Assembly (NCBI GenBank): GCA_000431275.1
Contig: HF989213.1
Coordinates: 59,577-71,307, forward strand
From: Prevotella sp. CAG:755
GTDB taxonomy: Bacteria; Bacteroidota; Bacteroidia; Bacteroidales; Bacteroidaceae
Length of the DNA: 11,731 bases
Reading direction: 5' to 3'
Part shown: in pieces, positions 1 to 7,068 of the stretch
Layout: each line of letters begins with the position of its first letter
Numbering within the stretch: position 1 is the first letter of the stretch
The notes under the pieces: model-generated
What the model saw: the letters and a program-made list of their open reading frames with translations, nothing else
Told to the model about the DNA's origin: nothing
The model's database searches: none
Translations under genes and position numbers: made by a program

Positions 1-66
1 GTGCCGCCACGGAGGGCGGGACCTCTCTTTTTGCGGGGCAAAGGCGCGCGGATGGCTTTTTTTCCG

Positions 67-74
67 TACATTTG
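67..74 (+). promoter_or_regulatory. Putative -7 promoter box of the glycosyltransferase-radC-sufT-lpxH operon
   Basis: The sequence TACATTTG matches the Bacteroidota sigma-ABfr -7 consensus TAnnTTTG and lies 35 bases before the first ATG of the run. No TTTG is present at the expected 19-21 base spacing upstream, so only half of the usual signature is visible. The leader between the box and the ATG is A-rich and lacks a Shine-Dalgarno sequence, as is normal in this phylum. The promoter role is inferred. Confidence 0.5.
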
Positions 75-109
75 CACAATACCCACAGAAAAACGAAAAC
101 CGACGACGT

Positions 110-1159
110 ATGAAATACTCCATACTCATCCCCGTGTATAACCGTCCCGACGAGGTCGACGAACTGCTGGCGAGCCTCTGTGGACAGACCGTGACCGACT
201 TTGAGGTCATCGTGGTCGAAGACGGGTCGGGCGTGCCCTGCGCCGACGTCGTGGAGCGTTACCGCGACCGCCTCGACGTCAGCTATCATGTCAAGCCCAA
301 TTCCGGCCCAGGCCCGACGCGCAACTTCGCTGCCGCCCGTGCGCGCGGCGAATACCTGCTCATCCTCGACTCCGACGTCGTCCTGCCGCCCGGCTACCTC
401 GCAGCCATCGACGACGGGCTGCGGCGCGAGCCCTGCGACGCTTTCGGCGGGCCGGACCGCGCCCATCCGTCGTTCACTCCCATGCAAAAGGCCATCAACT
501 ACGCCATGACCTCGTTCTTCACCACCGGCGGCATCCGCGGGGGCAAGAAGAAGATGGACAAATTCTACCCCCGTTCATTCAACATGGGGATGCGGGCCGA
601 CGTCTACCGCGAGCTGGGAGGATTTTCGGAGATGCGTTTCGGCGAGGACATCGACCTGAGCACACGCCTCTTCGAGAGCGGACACACCTCGCGCCTCATG
701 CCCGACGCCTGGGTGTGGCACAAACGGCGCACCGACCTGCGCAAGTTTTTCCGGCAGGTGCACAACTCAGGCATCGCCCGCATCAACCTGACCAAGCGCC
801 ATCCCGGCACGTTGAAACTCGTACACCTCCTGCCGGCCGTGTTCACAGTGGGCTGCATCGCGCTGAGCGCTTGCTTCTTGGCCGGCCTCATCCTTACGCT
901 CCTTGCGCCGGCGCCGTCCGGGCAGGCCTGCGGCATCGCCTGCATGGTTGGAGGCCTCGCGCCCCTGCTGCTCTTTTCCCTCATCATCTTCGCCGATGCG
1001 GCGCGGAGGGAGCGCAGCATCGGCGTCGGCCTGCTGGCCGTGGCGGCTGCTTTTGTGCAGCTCACGGGCTACGGCACAGGATTCCTGCGTGCGTGGTGGC
1101 AACGCTGCGTGCTGGGGCGGGGCGAGTTCGAGGCCTTCCGCAAGAATTTCTATAAATAG
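110..1159 (+). CDS. Family 2 glycosyltransferase with C-terminal membrane segments
   Basis: The 349-residue product starts with a GT-A fold typical of family 2 glycosyltransferases. ILIPVYNRP lies at residues 5-13, the nucleotide-binding aspartate in VVEDGS at about 38, the metal-binding DSD at 87-89, and the acceptor-side FGED at 177-180. The C-terminal third holds three hydrophobic stretches (about 238-266, 273-296 and 303-325) that should anchor it in the inner membrane with the catalytic domain in the cytoplasm. It probably transfers a sugar from a nucleotide-sugar donor to a lipid or surface-polysaccharide acceptor, but donor and acceptor cannot be read from sequence. It is first in a plus-strand run, with radC beginning 14 bases after its stop. 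The ATG was chosen because ILIPVYN should lie within the first ten residues and a promoter-like box sits just upstream. Confidence 0.88.
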   Translation: MKYSILIPVYNRPDEVDELLASLCGQTVTDFEVIVVEDGSGVPCADVVERYRDRLDVSYHVKPNSGPGPTRNFAAARARGEYLLILDSDVVLPPGYLAAIDDGLRREPCDAFGGPDRAHPSFTPMQKAINYAMTSFFTTGGIRGGKKKMDKFYPRSFNMGMRADVYRELGGFSEMRFGEDIDLSTRLFESGHTSRLMPDAWVWHKRRTDLRKFFRQVHNSGIARINLTKRHPGTLKLVHLLPAVFTVGCIALSACFLAGLILTLLAPAPSGQACGIACMVGGLAPLLLFSLIIFADAARRERSIGVGLLAVAAAFVQLTGYGTGFLRAWWQRCVLGRGEFEAFRKNFYK

Positions 1160-1173
1160 TTTCCGCCACGGCC

Positions 1174-1872
1174 ATGGACAAGCTGAGCATCGCACAGTGG
1201 GACGAGGCCGACCGGCCGCGCGAGAAGCTCGAACGCCTCGGGCCGCAGGCCCTGTCGAACGCCGAGCTGCTGGCCATCCTCATCGGGTCGGGCTCGGCCG
1301 ACGAGAGCGCCGTAGACCTCATGCGCCGTGTCCTTCAAGACTGTGGGGGCAGCCTGCGCCGCCTGGGGCGGACGCCGATGGCCGCCCTCTGCGCCTACAA
1401 AGGCATCGGCCCTGCCAAGGCCGTCACCCTCATGGCAGCGTGCGAGCTGGGGCGCCGCCGCGCCGCCGAACCCGCCGAGCAGCGTCCGCAAATGGCCACG
1501 AGCCGCGACATCTATAACTACTTCCTGCCCCTCATGCAGGACCTCCCGACCGAGGAGTGCCACGTGATGCTCCTCAACCAGCAGTTGCGCCTCATCGGCA
1601 GCCGCTGTGTGGGGCGCGGCGGGCTGAGCAGCACCTTGGTCGACGTGCGCTGCGTCATGTACGAAGCCATCACGGCCCGCGCCTCGGCCCTCGCCCTCTG
1701 CCACAACCATCCCTCGGGCGCCACCCGCCCCAGCGCCGACGACGACCGCCTGACCGAACGGGTGGCGCAGGCAGCCCGGCTGCTCGACGTGCGCCTCGTC
1801 GACCACATCGTCCTTGCCGAAGGCGGCTATTTCAGCTATGCCGACGAAGGACACCTCAATACGACACATTAA
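1174..1872 (+). CDS. radC: RadC family JAB/MPN-domain protein
   Basis: The 232-residue product has the usual RadC length and layout. The N-terminal half carries the RadC helical region (RPREKLERLGPQALSNAELL, residues 14-33) and a helix-hairpin-helix-like KGIGPAKA at 76-83. The C-terminal half is a JAB1/MPN domain with the metal-binding set HNHPSG at 177-182 and S187-x-x-D190, preceded by candidate glutamates at 127-128. RadC was named for DNA repair, but that role has been disputed and its biochemical activity is unsettled; a metal-dependent hydrolase is the structural expectation. It lies 14 bases after the glycosyltransferase gene and 23 bases before the Fe-S gene, so co-transcription is likely. 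All motif residues are present and nothing looks broken. Confidence 0.93.
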   Translation: MDKLSIAQWDEADRPREKLERLGPQALSNAELLAILIGSGSADESAVDLMRRVLQDCGGSLRRLGRTPMAALCAYKGIGPAKAVTLMAACELGRRRAAEPAEQRPQMATSRDIYNYFLPLMQDLPTEECHVMLLNQQLRLIGSRCVGRGGLSSTLVDVRCVMYEAITARASALALCHNHPSGATRPSADDDRLTERVAQAARLLDVRLVDHIVLAEGGYFSYADEGHLNTTH

Positions 1873-1895
1873 ATATATACATACGCCATACAGAC

Positions 1896-2216
1896 ATGAC
1901 TCCCGAAGAAAAGCTCAAAATTGAAGAAAAGATAGTCGACGTGCTCAAAACGGTCTACGACCCTGAAATCCCCGTCGACGTGTACAACCTCGGGCTCATC
2001 TACCGCATCGAGCTCAGCGACGACGGCACCCTCGACGTCGACATGACCCTCACGGCGCCCAACTGCCCCGCCGCCGACTTCATCATGGAGGATGTGCGCA
2101 TCAAGCTGGCCGCTGTCGAGGGCGTGACCGACGCCCGCGTCAACCTCGTCTTCGAACCCGAGTGGGACAAGGATATGATGAGCGACGAGGCCAAACTCGA
2201 ACTCGGTTTCCTCTAA
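1896..2216 (+). CDS. sufT: MIP18/DUF59 family Fe-S assembly protein (SufT/PaaD-like)
   Basis: The product is 106 residues, a single MIP18 (DUF59) domain. The family signature DPEIPVDVYNLGLIY spans residues 22-36, and the TLTAPNCPAAD segment (51-61) contains C57, the conserved cysteine thought to be involved in Fe-S work. Stand-alone proteins of this size in Bacteroidota are usually called SUF-associated proteins and help in Fe-S cluster maturation in the cytoplasm. The open frame runs upstream into radC, but this ATG gives the standard family N-terminus and follows a 23-base AT-rich gap. lpxH starts 20 bases after its stop. No sufBCDS genes are nearby, so the assignment to the SUF pathway rests on family knowledge, not on context. 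Confidence 0.85.
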   Translation: MTPEEKLKIEEKIVDVLKTVYDPEIPVDVYNLGLIYRIELSDDGTLDVDMTLTAPNCPAADFIMEDVRIKLAAVEGVTDARVNLVFEPEWDKDMMSDEAKLELGFL

Positions 2217-2236
2217 CTCCTGAAAATGCCGCGACG

Positions 2237-3001
2237 ATGAAAAACGTTTATTTCCTTTCCGACGCGCATCTGGGCAGCCTCGCCCTTTCACATCGCCGTA
2301 TGCAGGAGCGCCGTCTGGTCAACTTCCTTGACCGCATCAAGCACAAGGCGGCCGCCGTTTACCTGCTGGGCGACATGTTCGACTTCTGGCACGAATACCG
2401 CACGGTGGTGCCGAAAGGCTACACACGCTTTCTCGGAAAAATCAGCGAACTGACCGACCACGGCGTCGAAGTGCACTTCTTCACGGGCAACCATGACCTC
2501 TGGGTGGGCGACTATCTCGAAACCGAGTGCGGCGTCACCCTGCACCGCGACAGCTGCACGACGGAAATCTACGGCCACGTCTTCTACCTGGCCCACGGCG
2601 ACGGGCTCGGCTCCTCGGACAGGAAATACCGCTTCCTGCGCGCCATGTTCCACAACTCCACCTGCCAGCGCCTTTTCGCCTCCGTCCATCCGCGGTGGGG
2701 CATGGCCTTCGGACTCGCGTGGGCAAAGCACAGCCGCGTGAAACACATGAAGCGCGGCGAACCGCAGTACATGGGCGAGGACAAGGAGGAACTCGTGCGC
2801 TTTGCCAAGGACTACCTGCGCACGCATGCGGATGTCAACTTCTTCATCTTCGGACACCGGCACATTGAGCTCGACCTCATGCTGACGCGCGAGTCCCGCC
2901 TCGTAATCCTCGGCGACTGGATCTCGCAGTTCACCTATGCCGTCTATGACGGGGAGCATCTCTTTATGGAGAACTTCATTGAGGGCGAAACGCAGCCCTG
3001 A
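2237..3001 (+). CDS. lpxH: UDP-2,3-diacylglucosamine diphosphatase LpxH
   Basis: The 254-residue product is a calcineurin-like metallophosphoesterase that fits LpxH, which hydrolyses UDP-2,3-diacylglucosamine to lipid X and UMP in lipid A synthesis at the inner membrane face. All metal ligands are in place: D9 and H11 in SDAHLGS, D46 in LLGDMFDFWHEY, N85-H86 in GNHD, H120 in HGDGLG, and H207/H209 in GHRH. GDMFDFW is a strong LpxH marker compared with other phosphoesterases. The frame is open further upstream over the end of the Fe-S gene, but the ATG at 2237 gives the expected N-terminus, with the first ligand at residue 9. It is the last gene of the plus-strand run and faces a converging gene across a large hairpin. 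Confidence 0.93.
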   Translation: MKNVYFLSDAHLGSLALSHRRMQERRLVNFLDRIKHKAAAVYLLGDMFDFWHEYRTVVPKGYTRFLGKISELTDHGVEVHFFTGNHDLWVGDYLETECGVTLHRDSCTTEIYGHVFYLAHGDGLGSSDRKYRFLRAMFHNSTCQRLFASVHPRWGMAFGLAWAKHSRVKHMKRGEPQYMGEDKEELVRFAKDYLRTHADVNFFIFGHRHIELDLMLTRESRLVILGDWISQFTYAVYDGEHLFMENFIEGETQP

Positions 3002-3049
3002 CTCCGTCCGGACAGAAGCAGCGACGGGAAAACCTGCCGCCGGGACACG

Positions 3050-3067
3050 AAAAACGGCCAGCCGGCC
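3050..3067 (-). terminator. Possible weak minus-strand terminator
   Basis: Read on the minus strand, a four-base GGCC/GGCC stem with a four-base loop is followed by one G and five T (the A run at 3050-3054). It lies downstream of both the NigD-like gene and the larger hairpin at 3074-3134, so it may act as a backup stop. The stem is short and the call is tentative. Confidence 0.35.
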
Positions 3068-3073
3068 CGTGAA

Positions 3074-3134
3074 ACACACACAAGGCGCGGAACGTCCCCC
3101 TTCCGCAGGGGAATGTTCCGCGCCTTGTGCGTGT
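3074..3134. terminator. Long hairpin between convergent operons, likely bidirectional terminator
   Basis: Positions 3074-3100 pair with 3108-3134 around a seven-base loop (3101-3107). Of 27 paired positions I count two mismatches (3078/3130 and 3096/3112) and one G-U wobble (3094/3114). The structure begins 9 bases past the stop of the minus-strand NigD-like gene and 72 bases past the stop of lpxH on the plus strand, exactly where the two operons converge. Neither side has a strong T tract directly after the stem (TTTCAC on the minus side), so it could instead be a transcript-end stabiliser or a barrier to read-through. Confidence 0.7.
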
Positions 3135-3143
3135 GGACAGCAG

Positions 3144-3779
3144 TCAGCGTCCGGGCCAGACGACGGCGCGCGTGACGGTGCCGGCTTCGAATGTGGGGAG
3201 CCCGACGCGCACCGTGTCGCCAGCGCGAAGGCTGGCGGCGTAAGGGGAAAGGTCGAATGAGACGTAGAGTGTCCGCGAGAACGACGCCGGGTCGCTGCCC
3301 TGGTCGTGGTAGAGGCCGAGGTGGAGCGTCTGGCGGCCGTCGGGCCAGCTGGTCATGCCGCGGTCGATGCATCCGAAATAGTGCGTGCCCTCGTTCCGTG
3401 TCCTGACGGCCAGGCGCAGGTTGACGCAGCCGCCGCCCGCCCAGGCGCTGACGGCCTCGACGGGGTCGGCCTTTTCGTGGGCATAGGTGCGCGGTGTGGC
3501 CACCAGCACCAGCTCGACGCGGGTGAGCGTCGTCGGGCCTGGCGCTGCCGTGTGCGTAGCCATGACGCGGTAGGTGGTGTCCGGCCGCAGTCCGCCCATG
3601 TGGCCCGACACGTCGAGCGTGTCGCCGCCGTCGGGACAGAAGCGCGCGGCCAGCCCCCCGGACGAGGTGGCAAGCCAGCCCATGTCGGTGCGCACGGCGG
3701 GCCAGGTGGACTCGTCTTCGGTGCAGGCGGCCATGAGTGCGGCCGCAGCCAGGCAGAGGGCAGGCCCGGGATTTCTCAT
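3144..3779 (-). CDS. NigD-like lipoprotein
   Basis: The 211-residue product has an N-terminal lipoprotein signal: a hydrophobic stretch (residues 7-18) ending in ALMAAC, with C19 as the lipid-attachment cysteine, followed by acidic residues (TEDES), as in Bacteroidales surface or periplasmic lipoproteins. The segments DPVEAVSAWAGGGCVNLRL (105-123) and LHLGLYHDQ (152-160), and the later LYVSFDLSPY (171-180), resemble what I recall of NigD-like proteins of Bacteroides, a family of unknown molecular role first noted in a bacteriocin operon. No catalytic motif is visible. Its ATG overlaps the acyltransferase stop by four bases (ATGA), so the two are translationally coupled, and it is the last gene of the PASTA-rluD-ddl operon. 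The lipoprotein call is firm; the family name is from memory of sequence patterns. Confidence 0.72.
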   Translation of the reverse strand: MRNPGPALCLAAAALMAACTEDESTWPAVRTDMGWLATSSGGLAARFCPDGGDTLDVSGHMGGLRPDTTYRVMATHTAAPGPTTLTRVELVLVATPRTYAHEKADPVEAVSAWAGGGCVNLRLAVRTRNEGTHYFGCIDRGMTSWPDGRQTLHLGLYHDQGSDPASFSRTLYVSFDLSPYAASLRAGDTVRVGLPTFEAGTVTRAVVWPGR

Positions 3780-4921
3780 TGCAGGGCGGCGGCTTGGTTG
3801 CGCGCCGGGTTGGCGTACATGGTCAGCATCCGTTCGCGCAGGTAGTCCTCGTCCTTGCCGGGCAGCTCGATGCGCGCCAGCTGCCCGTCGATGTAGGCGT
3901 CGAAGCGGCGGACGTCGGCCTCGGTATACCGGCCGGCATAGCGTCCGTCGCCGTCGAGGCGGTCGGCGGCGATGTAGTTGTTCGGATAGAGGCGGTAGTT
4001 CTGGTGGATGGCGCGGTCCATGCGTCGTGCCACGGCGTCGAAGAAGGCCGCCTTGGGCAGGCCGGCCACTTCGTCAATCCATGTGTTGACGGGAGCGGCC
4101 ATCTGGTAGTGGACATGCCCTTTCTCGCCGAAGATGCCGGTCTGCATGTTCACCAGGTCGTCCTCGCGGCTCTTCTTGAAGCCGGGGTCGTCGCGTTTCT
4201 GCTGGAACTCCTTGGCTTTGAGGAAGTCGCAGGGGTCGAACTCGTAGGAGATGGCCAGCGGCACGATGTTGAGGCTGCGCAGGCGGTCGGCCGGCGAGCC
4301 GTCGCCGCCCATGGCAAGCATTTTCAGCAGGGCGTCCTGCGTGCGGTCGTCGGAGTCCTTGGCGCGGCCTTGGCGTTGCGCAATCCAGATGTTCTCTTTC
4401 TTTTCATTGATGGCAAAGTGCATGTAGCGGCTCAGCCGGGCGCTGCTTTCAAGCATCTGGCGCATGCCCACCGAGCGCTGCACGATGAACGACTTGTTGA
4501 TGCGCACGAGCTTCTTGATCCAGGGATAGACGAGCAGGTTGTCGCCGATGGCGATTTCCACCGTCGTGGGGAAACCGTGTTGCAGCAGGAGCAGGCTGAG
4601 GAAAGCCGAGTCGAGCACGATGTCACGGTGGTTCGAGACGAAGGTGTAATTGCTGACGGGAAGGCCTTGCGTGTCGAGGTCGACGGAGGTGCAGGCGCGC
4701 ATGACGAGCTGTTCGACGAGGGGATAAAACACGCGTTTCTGGACTTCGAGGTTCGTCGTGCACTGGTGCAGGCGGGCGGCCAGCTGTTCGCGGCTCACGC
4801 CCGGGAAGAACGAGAGGGCGATGGGGAGGAACTGCGGGTCGGCCAGGAGCTCGTCGAACACGGCGGGGAGTTCTTCGGGCGTGTAGGGGCGGATTTCGTC
4901 AAATTCGGCGGGAATGTTCAT
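3776..4921 (-). CDS. PlsC-like glycerol acyltransferase family protein
   Basis: The 381-residue product resembles the 1-acyl-glycerol-3-phosphate acyltransferase superfamily. Block I is SNHRDIVLDSAFL (residues 96-108), with H98 and aspartates at 100 and 104. Block II is the GDNLLVYPWIKKLVRINKSF region (126-145), and block III is WIAQRQGRAKD (179-189). The spacing in block I differs from the textbook HX4D; I believe NHRDIxxD is typical of a bacterial subfamily annotated as glycerol acyltransferases. It likely moves an acyl chain from acyl-ACP or acyl-CoA to a phospholipid precursor or another acceptor at the membrane; the real acceptor is unknown. It is nearly twice the length of a minimal PlsC, with a long charged C-terminal part. 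It begins 15 bases after the ddl stop and overlaps the lipoprotein gene by four bases. Confidence 0.8.
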   Translation of the reverse strand: MNIPAEFDEIRPYTPEELPAVFDELLADPQFLPIALSFFPGVSREQLAARLHQCTTNLEVQKRVFYPLVEQLVMRACTSVDLDTQGLPVSNYTFVSNHRDIVLDSAFLSLLLLQHGFPTTVEIAIGDNLLVYPWIKKLVRINKSFIVQRSVGMRQMLESSARLSRYMHFAINEKKENIWIAQRQGRAKDSDDRTQDALLKMLAMGGDGSPADRLRSLNIVPLAISYEFDPCDFLKAKEFQQKRDDPGFKKSREDDLVNMQTGIFGEKGHVHYQMAAPVNTWIDEVAGLPKAAFFDAVARRMDRAIHQNYRLYPNNYIAADRLDGDGRYAGRYTEADVRRFDAYIDGQLARIELPGKDEDYLRERMLTMYANPARNQAAALQ

Positions 4922-4936
4922 GGCGGTAGGCTTTGG

Positions 4937-5941
4937 TCAGTCGTCTGCGTTGAGCTTTCCTTCGATGATGTCCGCAAGGACATCTTTCATTTCCAGTCCG
5001 GCGGACCTTACTTGCTGGGGGATGAAGCTTGTGGCCGTCATGCCGGGCGTCGTGTTGATTTCAAGCAGGTTGATGGTCTCGTGCCCGGCCTCGCCCGAGA
5101 GGATGTAGTCGATGCGGATGATGCCGTAGCAGTCGAGGTGTTCGTAGATTGAGGCGGTCACGCGTTTCACGCGGTCGGCCGTCTCGGGCGCGATGCGGGC
5201 GGGAGTGATCTCGCTCACCTTGCCGTTGTATTTCGCGTCGTAGTCGAAGAACTCCTCGCTGGTGACCACCTCGGTGATGGGGAAGACGACGAGCTCGTCG
5301 TCGCGGCGGTAGCAGCCGCAGGTGATTTCCGTGCCGGACAGCAAGTGCTCGATCATGGCTTCGTGGCTCTCCATGAGGGCCTTGTCGAGGGCGTCGGCGA
5401 GCTCGTCGGCCGACTTCACTTTCGAGACGCCGAAGCTGCTTCCGCCGGCGTTGGGCTTGACAAAGCAGGGGTAGCCGATGCGGCGCGCCACGCTGTCGGC
5501 CGTGGGGCGTTCGCCGCCGCGGCGCACAAGGACGGAGTCGGCGATGTGGAAGTCGCTCCCCGCGAGCGGGCGGAGGTAGTTGTTGAGCGCGTACTTGTTG
5601 AACGTGAGGGCCTCGACGAGGACGTCGCTCGTCGAGTAAGGCATGCCGATGAGGTCGAAGTAGCCTTGGAGGATGCCGTTTTCGCCCGGGGTGCCGTGGA
5701 TGGTGATGTAGGCGAAATCGAACGTGTGGCGCCCGTCGGGGGCGGTGAAGCTGAAGTCGTTGCGGTCGATGGGCAGGCGCGTATCGTTGTAGTCGACGTG
5801 CCAGTCGGTGCCTTGCATCTCGACGACGTAGCAATCGTATTTCTCAGTGTCCATAAACGACAAGATGCCGGCTGCGCTGTGCAGCGAGACGTCGTGTTCG
5901 GAGGAATTGCCTCCGGCGACAATAGCAATAGTGCGTTTCAT
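4937..5941 (-). CDS. ddl: D-alanine--D-alanine ligase
   Basis: The 334-residue product is an ATP-grasp enzyme joining two D-alanines for the peptidoglycan stem peptide. Seen in sequence: E15 in GGNSSEHDVS, the IHGTPGENG segment at 81-89, the ATP-binding FVKPNAGGSSFGVSK at 160-174, the omega-loop DYDAKY at 233-238, RIDY with D278 at 276-279, and LEINTTPGMT at 293-302, with E294 and N296 as metal ligands. The K-Y pair in the omega loop is the form found in D-Ala-D-Ala ligases; D-lactate-using relatives from vancomycin-resistant bacteria carry phenylalanine there. The frame stays open upstream to about 6331, but that stretch lies over rluD in another frame and only MKRTIAIVAGG matches the family start. 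Spacing is 41 bases after rluD and 15 before the acyltransferase. Confidence 0.95.
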   Translation of the reverse strand: MKRTIAIVAGGNSSEHDVSLHSAAGILSFMDTEKYDCYVVEMQGTDWHVDYNDTRLPIDRNDFSFTAPDGRHTFDFAYITIHGTPGENGILQGYFDLIGMPYSTSDVLVEALTFNKYALNNYLRPLAGSDFHIADSVLVRRGGERPTADSVARRIGYPCFVKPNAGGSSFGVSKVKSADELADALDKALMESHEAMIEHLLSGTEITCGCYRRDDELVVFPITEVVTSEEFFDYDAKYNGKVSEITPARIAPETADRVKRVTASIYEHLDCYGIIRIDYILSGEAGHETINLLEINTTPGMTATSFIPQQVRSAGLEMKDVLADIIEGKLNADD

Positions 5942-5982
5942 GATGATTTTGATGGTAACTTGTGTGTGGTTTGTAAGTCTTG

Positions 5983-7068
5983 TCAGTGTGCGGCGAGGTT
6001 GCGGCTGAATGCGCGCCAGCGGTCGAGGAGTTCCGCCATGTCGGGAGGGAGGGGAGCCTCGAAGTCCATCTCGCGTTGGGTGCGCGGGTGGCGGAAGCCG
6101 AGGGTGCGGGCGTGGAGCGCCTGGCGCGGGCAGGCGTCGAAGCAGTGGCGCACGAACTGGCGGTAGCTGCCCGAGAGGTTGCCGCGGATGATCTGGTCGC
6201 CGCCGTAGCGGACGTCGTTGAAGAGGGGGTGCCCGATGTGTTTCATGTGGGCCCGGATCTGGTGCGTGCGGCCGGTTTCGAGCACGCATTCGACGAGGGT
6301 GGTGAAGCCGAACCGCTCGACGGTGCTCCAATGGGTGACGGCGGGTTTGCCGATGCCTGAGCCGGGCGCGAAGACAGCCATCTGCATGCGGTCTTTGGGG
6401 TGGCGGGCGATGTTGCCTTCTATGCGGCCGCTTTCGGCTTCCATGTTCCCCCAGACGAGGGCGTTGTAGCGCCGGCGCGTGGTCTTGTTGAAGAATTGCA
6501 GGCCCAGTGCCGTCTTGGCCTGGGGGGTCTTGGCGGCGACGATGAGGCCCGACGTGTCTTTGTCGATGCGGTGGACGAGGCCCACGGCGGGGTCGTTGGG
6601 GTCATATCCGGGGTTGTCGCGCAGGTGCCAGGCCAGGGCGTTGACCAGCGTGCCGGTGTAGTTGCCGCAACCGGGGTGGACCACGAGGCCGGCGGGCTTG
6701 TTGATGACGATGACGTCGTCGTCCTCGTAGGTGATGTCGAGGGGGATGTCTTCGGGGGTTATGGTGCTGTCATAACGTGGCCGGTCGAGCAGGAGGGTGA
6801 CGACGTCGGCGGGCTTGACGCGGTAGTTGCTCTTGACGGGCTGGCCGTTCACGTGGACGAAACCTTGGCGCGCGGCGGTCTGGATGCGGTTGCGCGAGGT
6901 GTCGGGCAGGTGGTCGATGAGGAACTTGTCGACGCGGAGCAGCTGTTGGCCGCGGTCGGCCACGACGCGGAAGTGTTCGTAGAGCTGGCCGCCTTCTTCG
7001 TCGTCGATGGTGTCGTCGTCAGGAGCGGGGGTGAGGCTGCCGGGTAGCGGCTCGCTGTTATTCGGCAT
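5983..7068 (-). CDS. rluD: RluD-type 23S rRNA pseudouridine synthase
   Basis: The 361-residue product (from the ATG at 7068) has an N-terminal S4 RNA-binding domain (about 42-94, including RVDKFL and VHVNGQPVK) and a pseudouridine synthase domain. The catalytic motif GLVHRIDKDTSG (163-174) places the nucleophilic aspartate at 169; INKPAGLVVHPG (122-133) and TGRTHQIRAHM (265-275) are further family blocks. RluD-like enzymes modify uridines in helix 69 of 23S rRNA, although related RluA/RluC targets cannot be excluded. The start is uncertain: ATG at 7068 or 7083 both fit, overlapping the PASTA gene by 11 or 26 bases, while an upstream extension to 7314 is only an open shadow frame inside the PASTA gene. 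The first 30 residues form an acidic, proline-containing extension before S4. Confidence 0.92.
   Translation of the reverse strand: MPNNSEPLPGSLTPAPDDDTIDDEEGGQLYEHFRVVADRGQQLLRVDKFLIDHLPDTSRNRIQTAARQGFVHVNGQPVKSNYRVKPADVVTLLLDRPRYDSTITPEDIPLDITYEDDDVIVINKPAGLVVHPGCGNYTGTLVNALAWHLRDNPGYDPNDPAVGLVHRIDKDTSGLIVAAKTPQAKTALGLQFFNKTTRRRYNALVWGNMEAESGRIEGNIARHPKDRMQMAVFAPGSGIGKPAVTHWSTVERFGFTTLVECVLETGRTHQIRAHMKHIGHPLFNDVRYGGDQIIRGNLSGSYRQFVRHCFDACPRQALHARTLGFRHPRTQREMDFEAPLPPDMAELLDRWRAFSRNLAAH

Noticed and set aside
4..33. Possible terminator of an upstream gene (CCGCC/GGCGG stem followed later by five T)
   Set aside because: The stem is short, the T run is about seven bases away from it, and the upstream gene is outside the window.
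30..33. TTTG as the -33 box for the glycosyltransferase promoter
   Set aside because: It is 33 bases from the -7 box at 67-74, far beyond the usual 19-21 base spacing.
3737..5152. Long plus-strand open frame (471 codons) opposite the acyltransferase and ddl genes
   Set aside because: It is antisense to two well-supported genes, has a low-complexity V/A/D/E/G-rich translation with no domain, and is what GC-rich codon bias creates on the opposite strand.
5345..6166. Plus-strand open frame opposite ddl and rluD
   Set aside because: It spans two genes and the gap between them on the opposite strand and shows no domain or plausible start context.
5942..6331. Upstream extension of ddl
   Set aside because: The extra 130 residues lie over rluD in another frame and are Arg/Pro/His-rich; MKRTIAIVAGG at 5941 is the family start.
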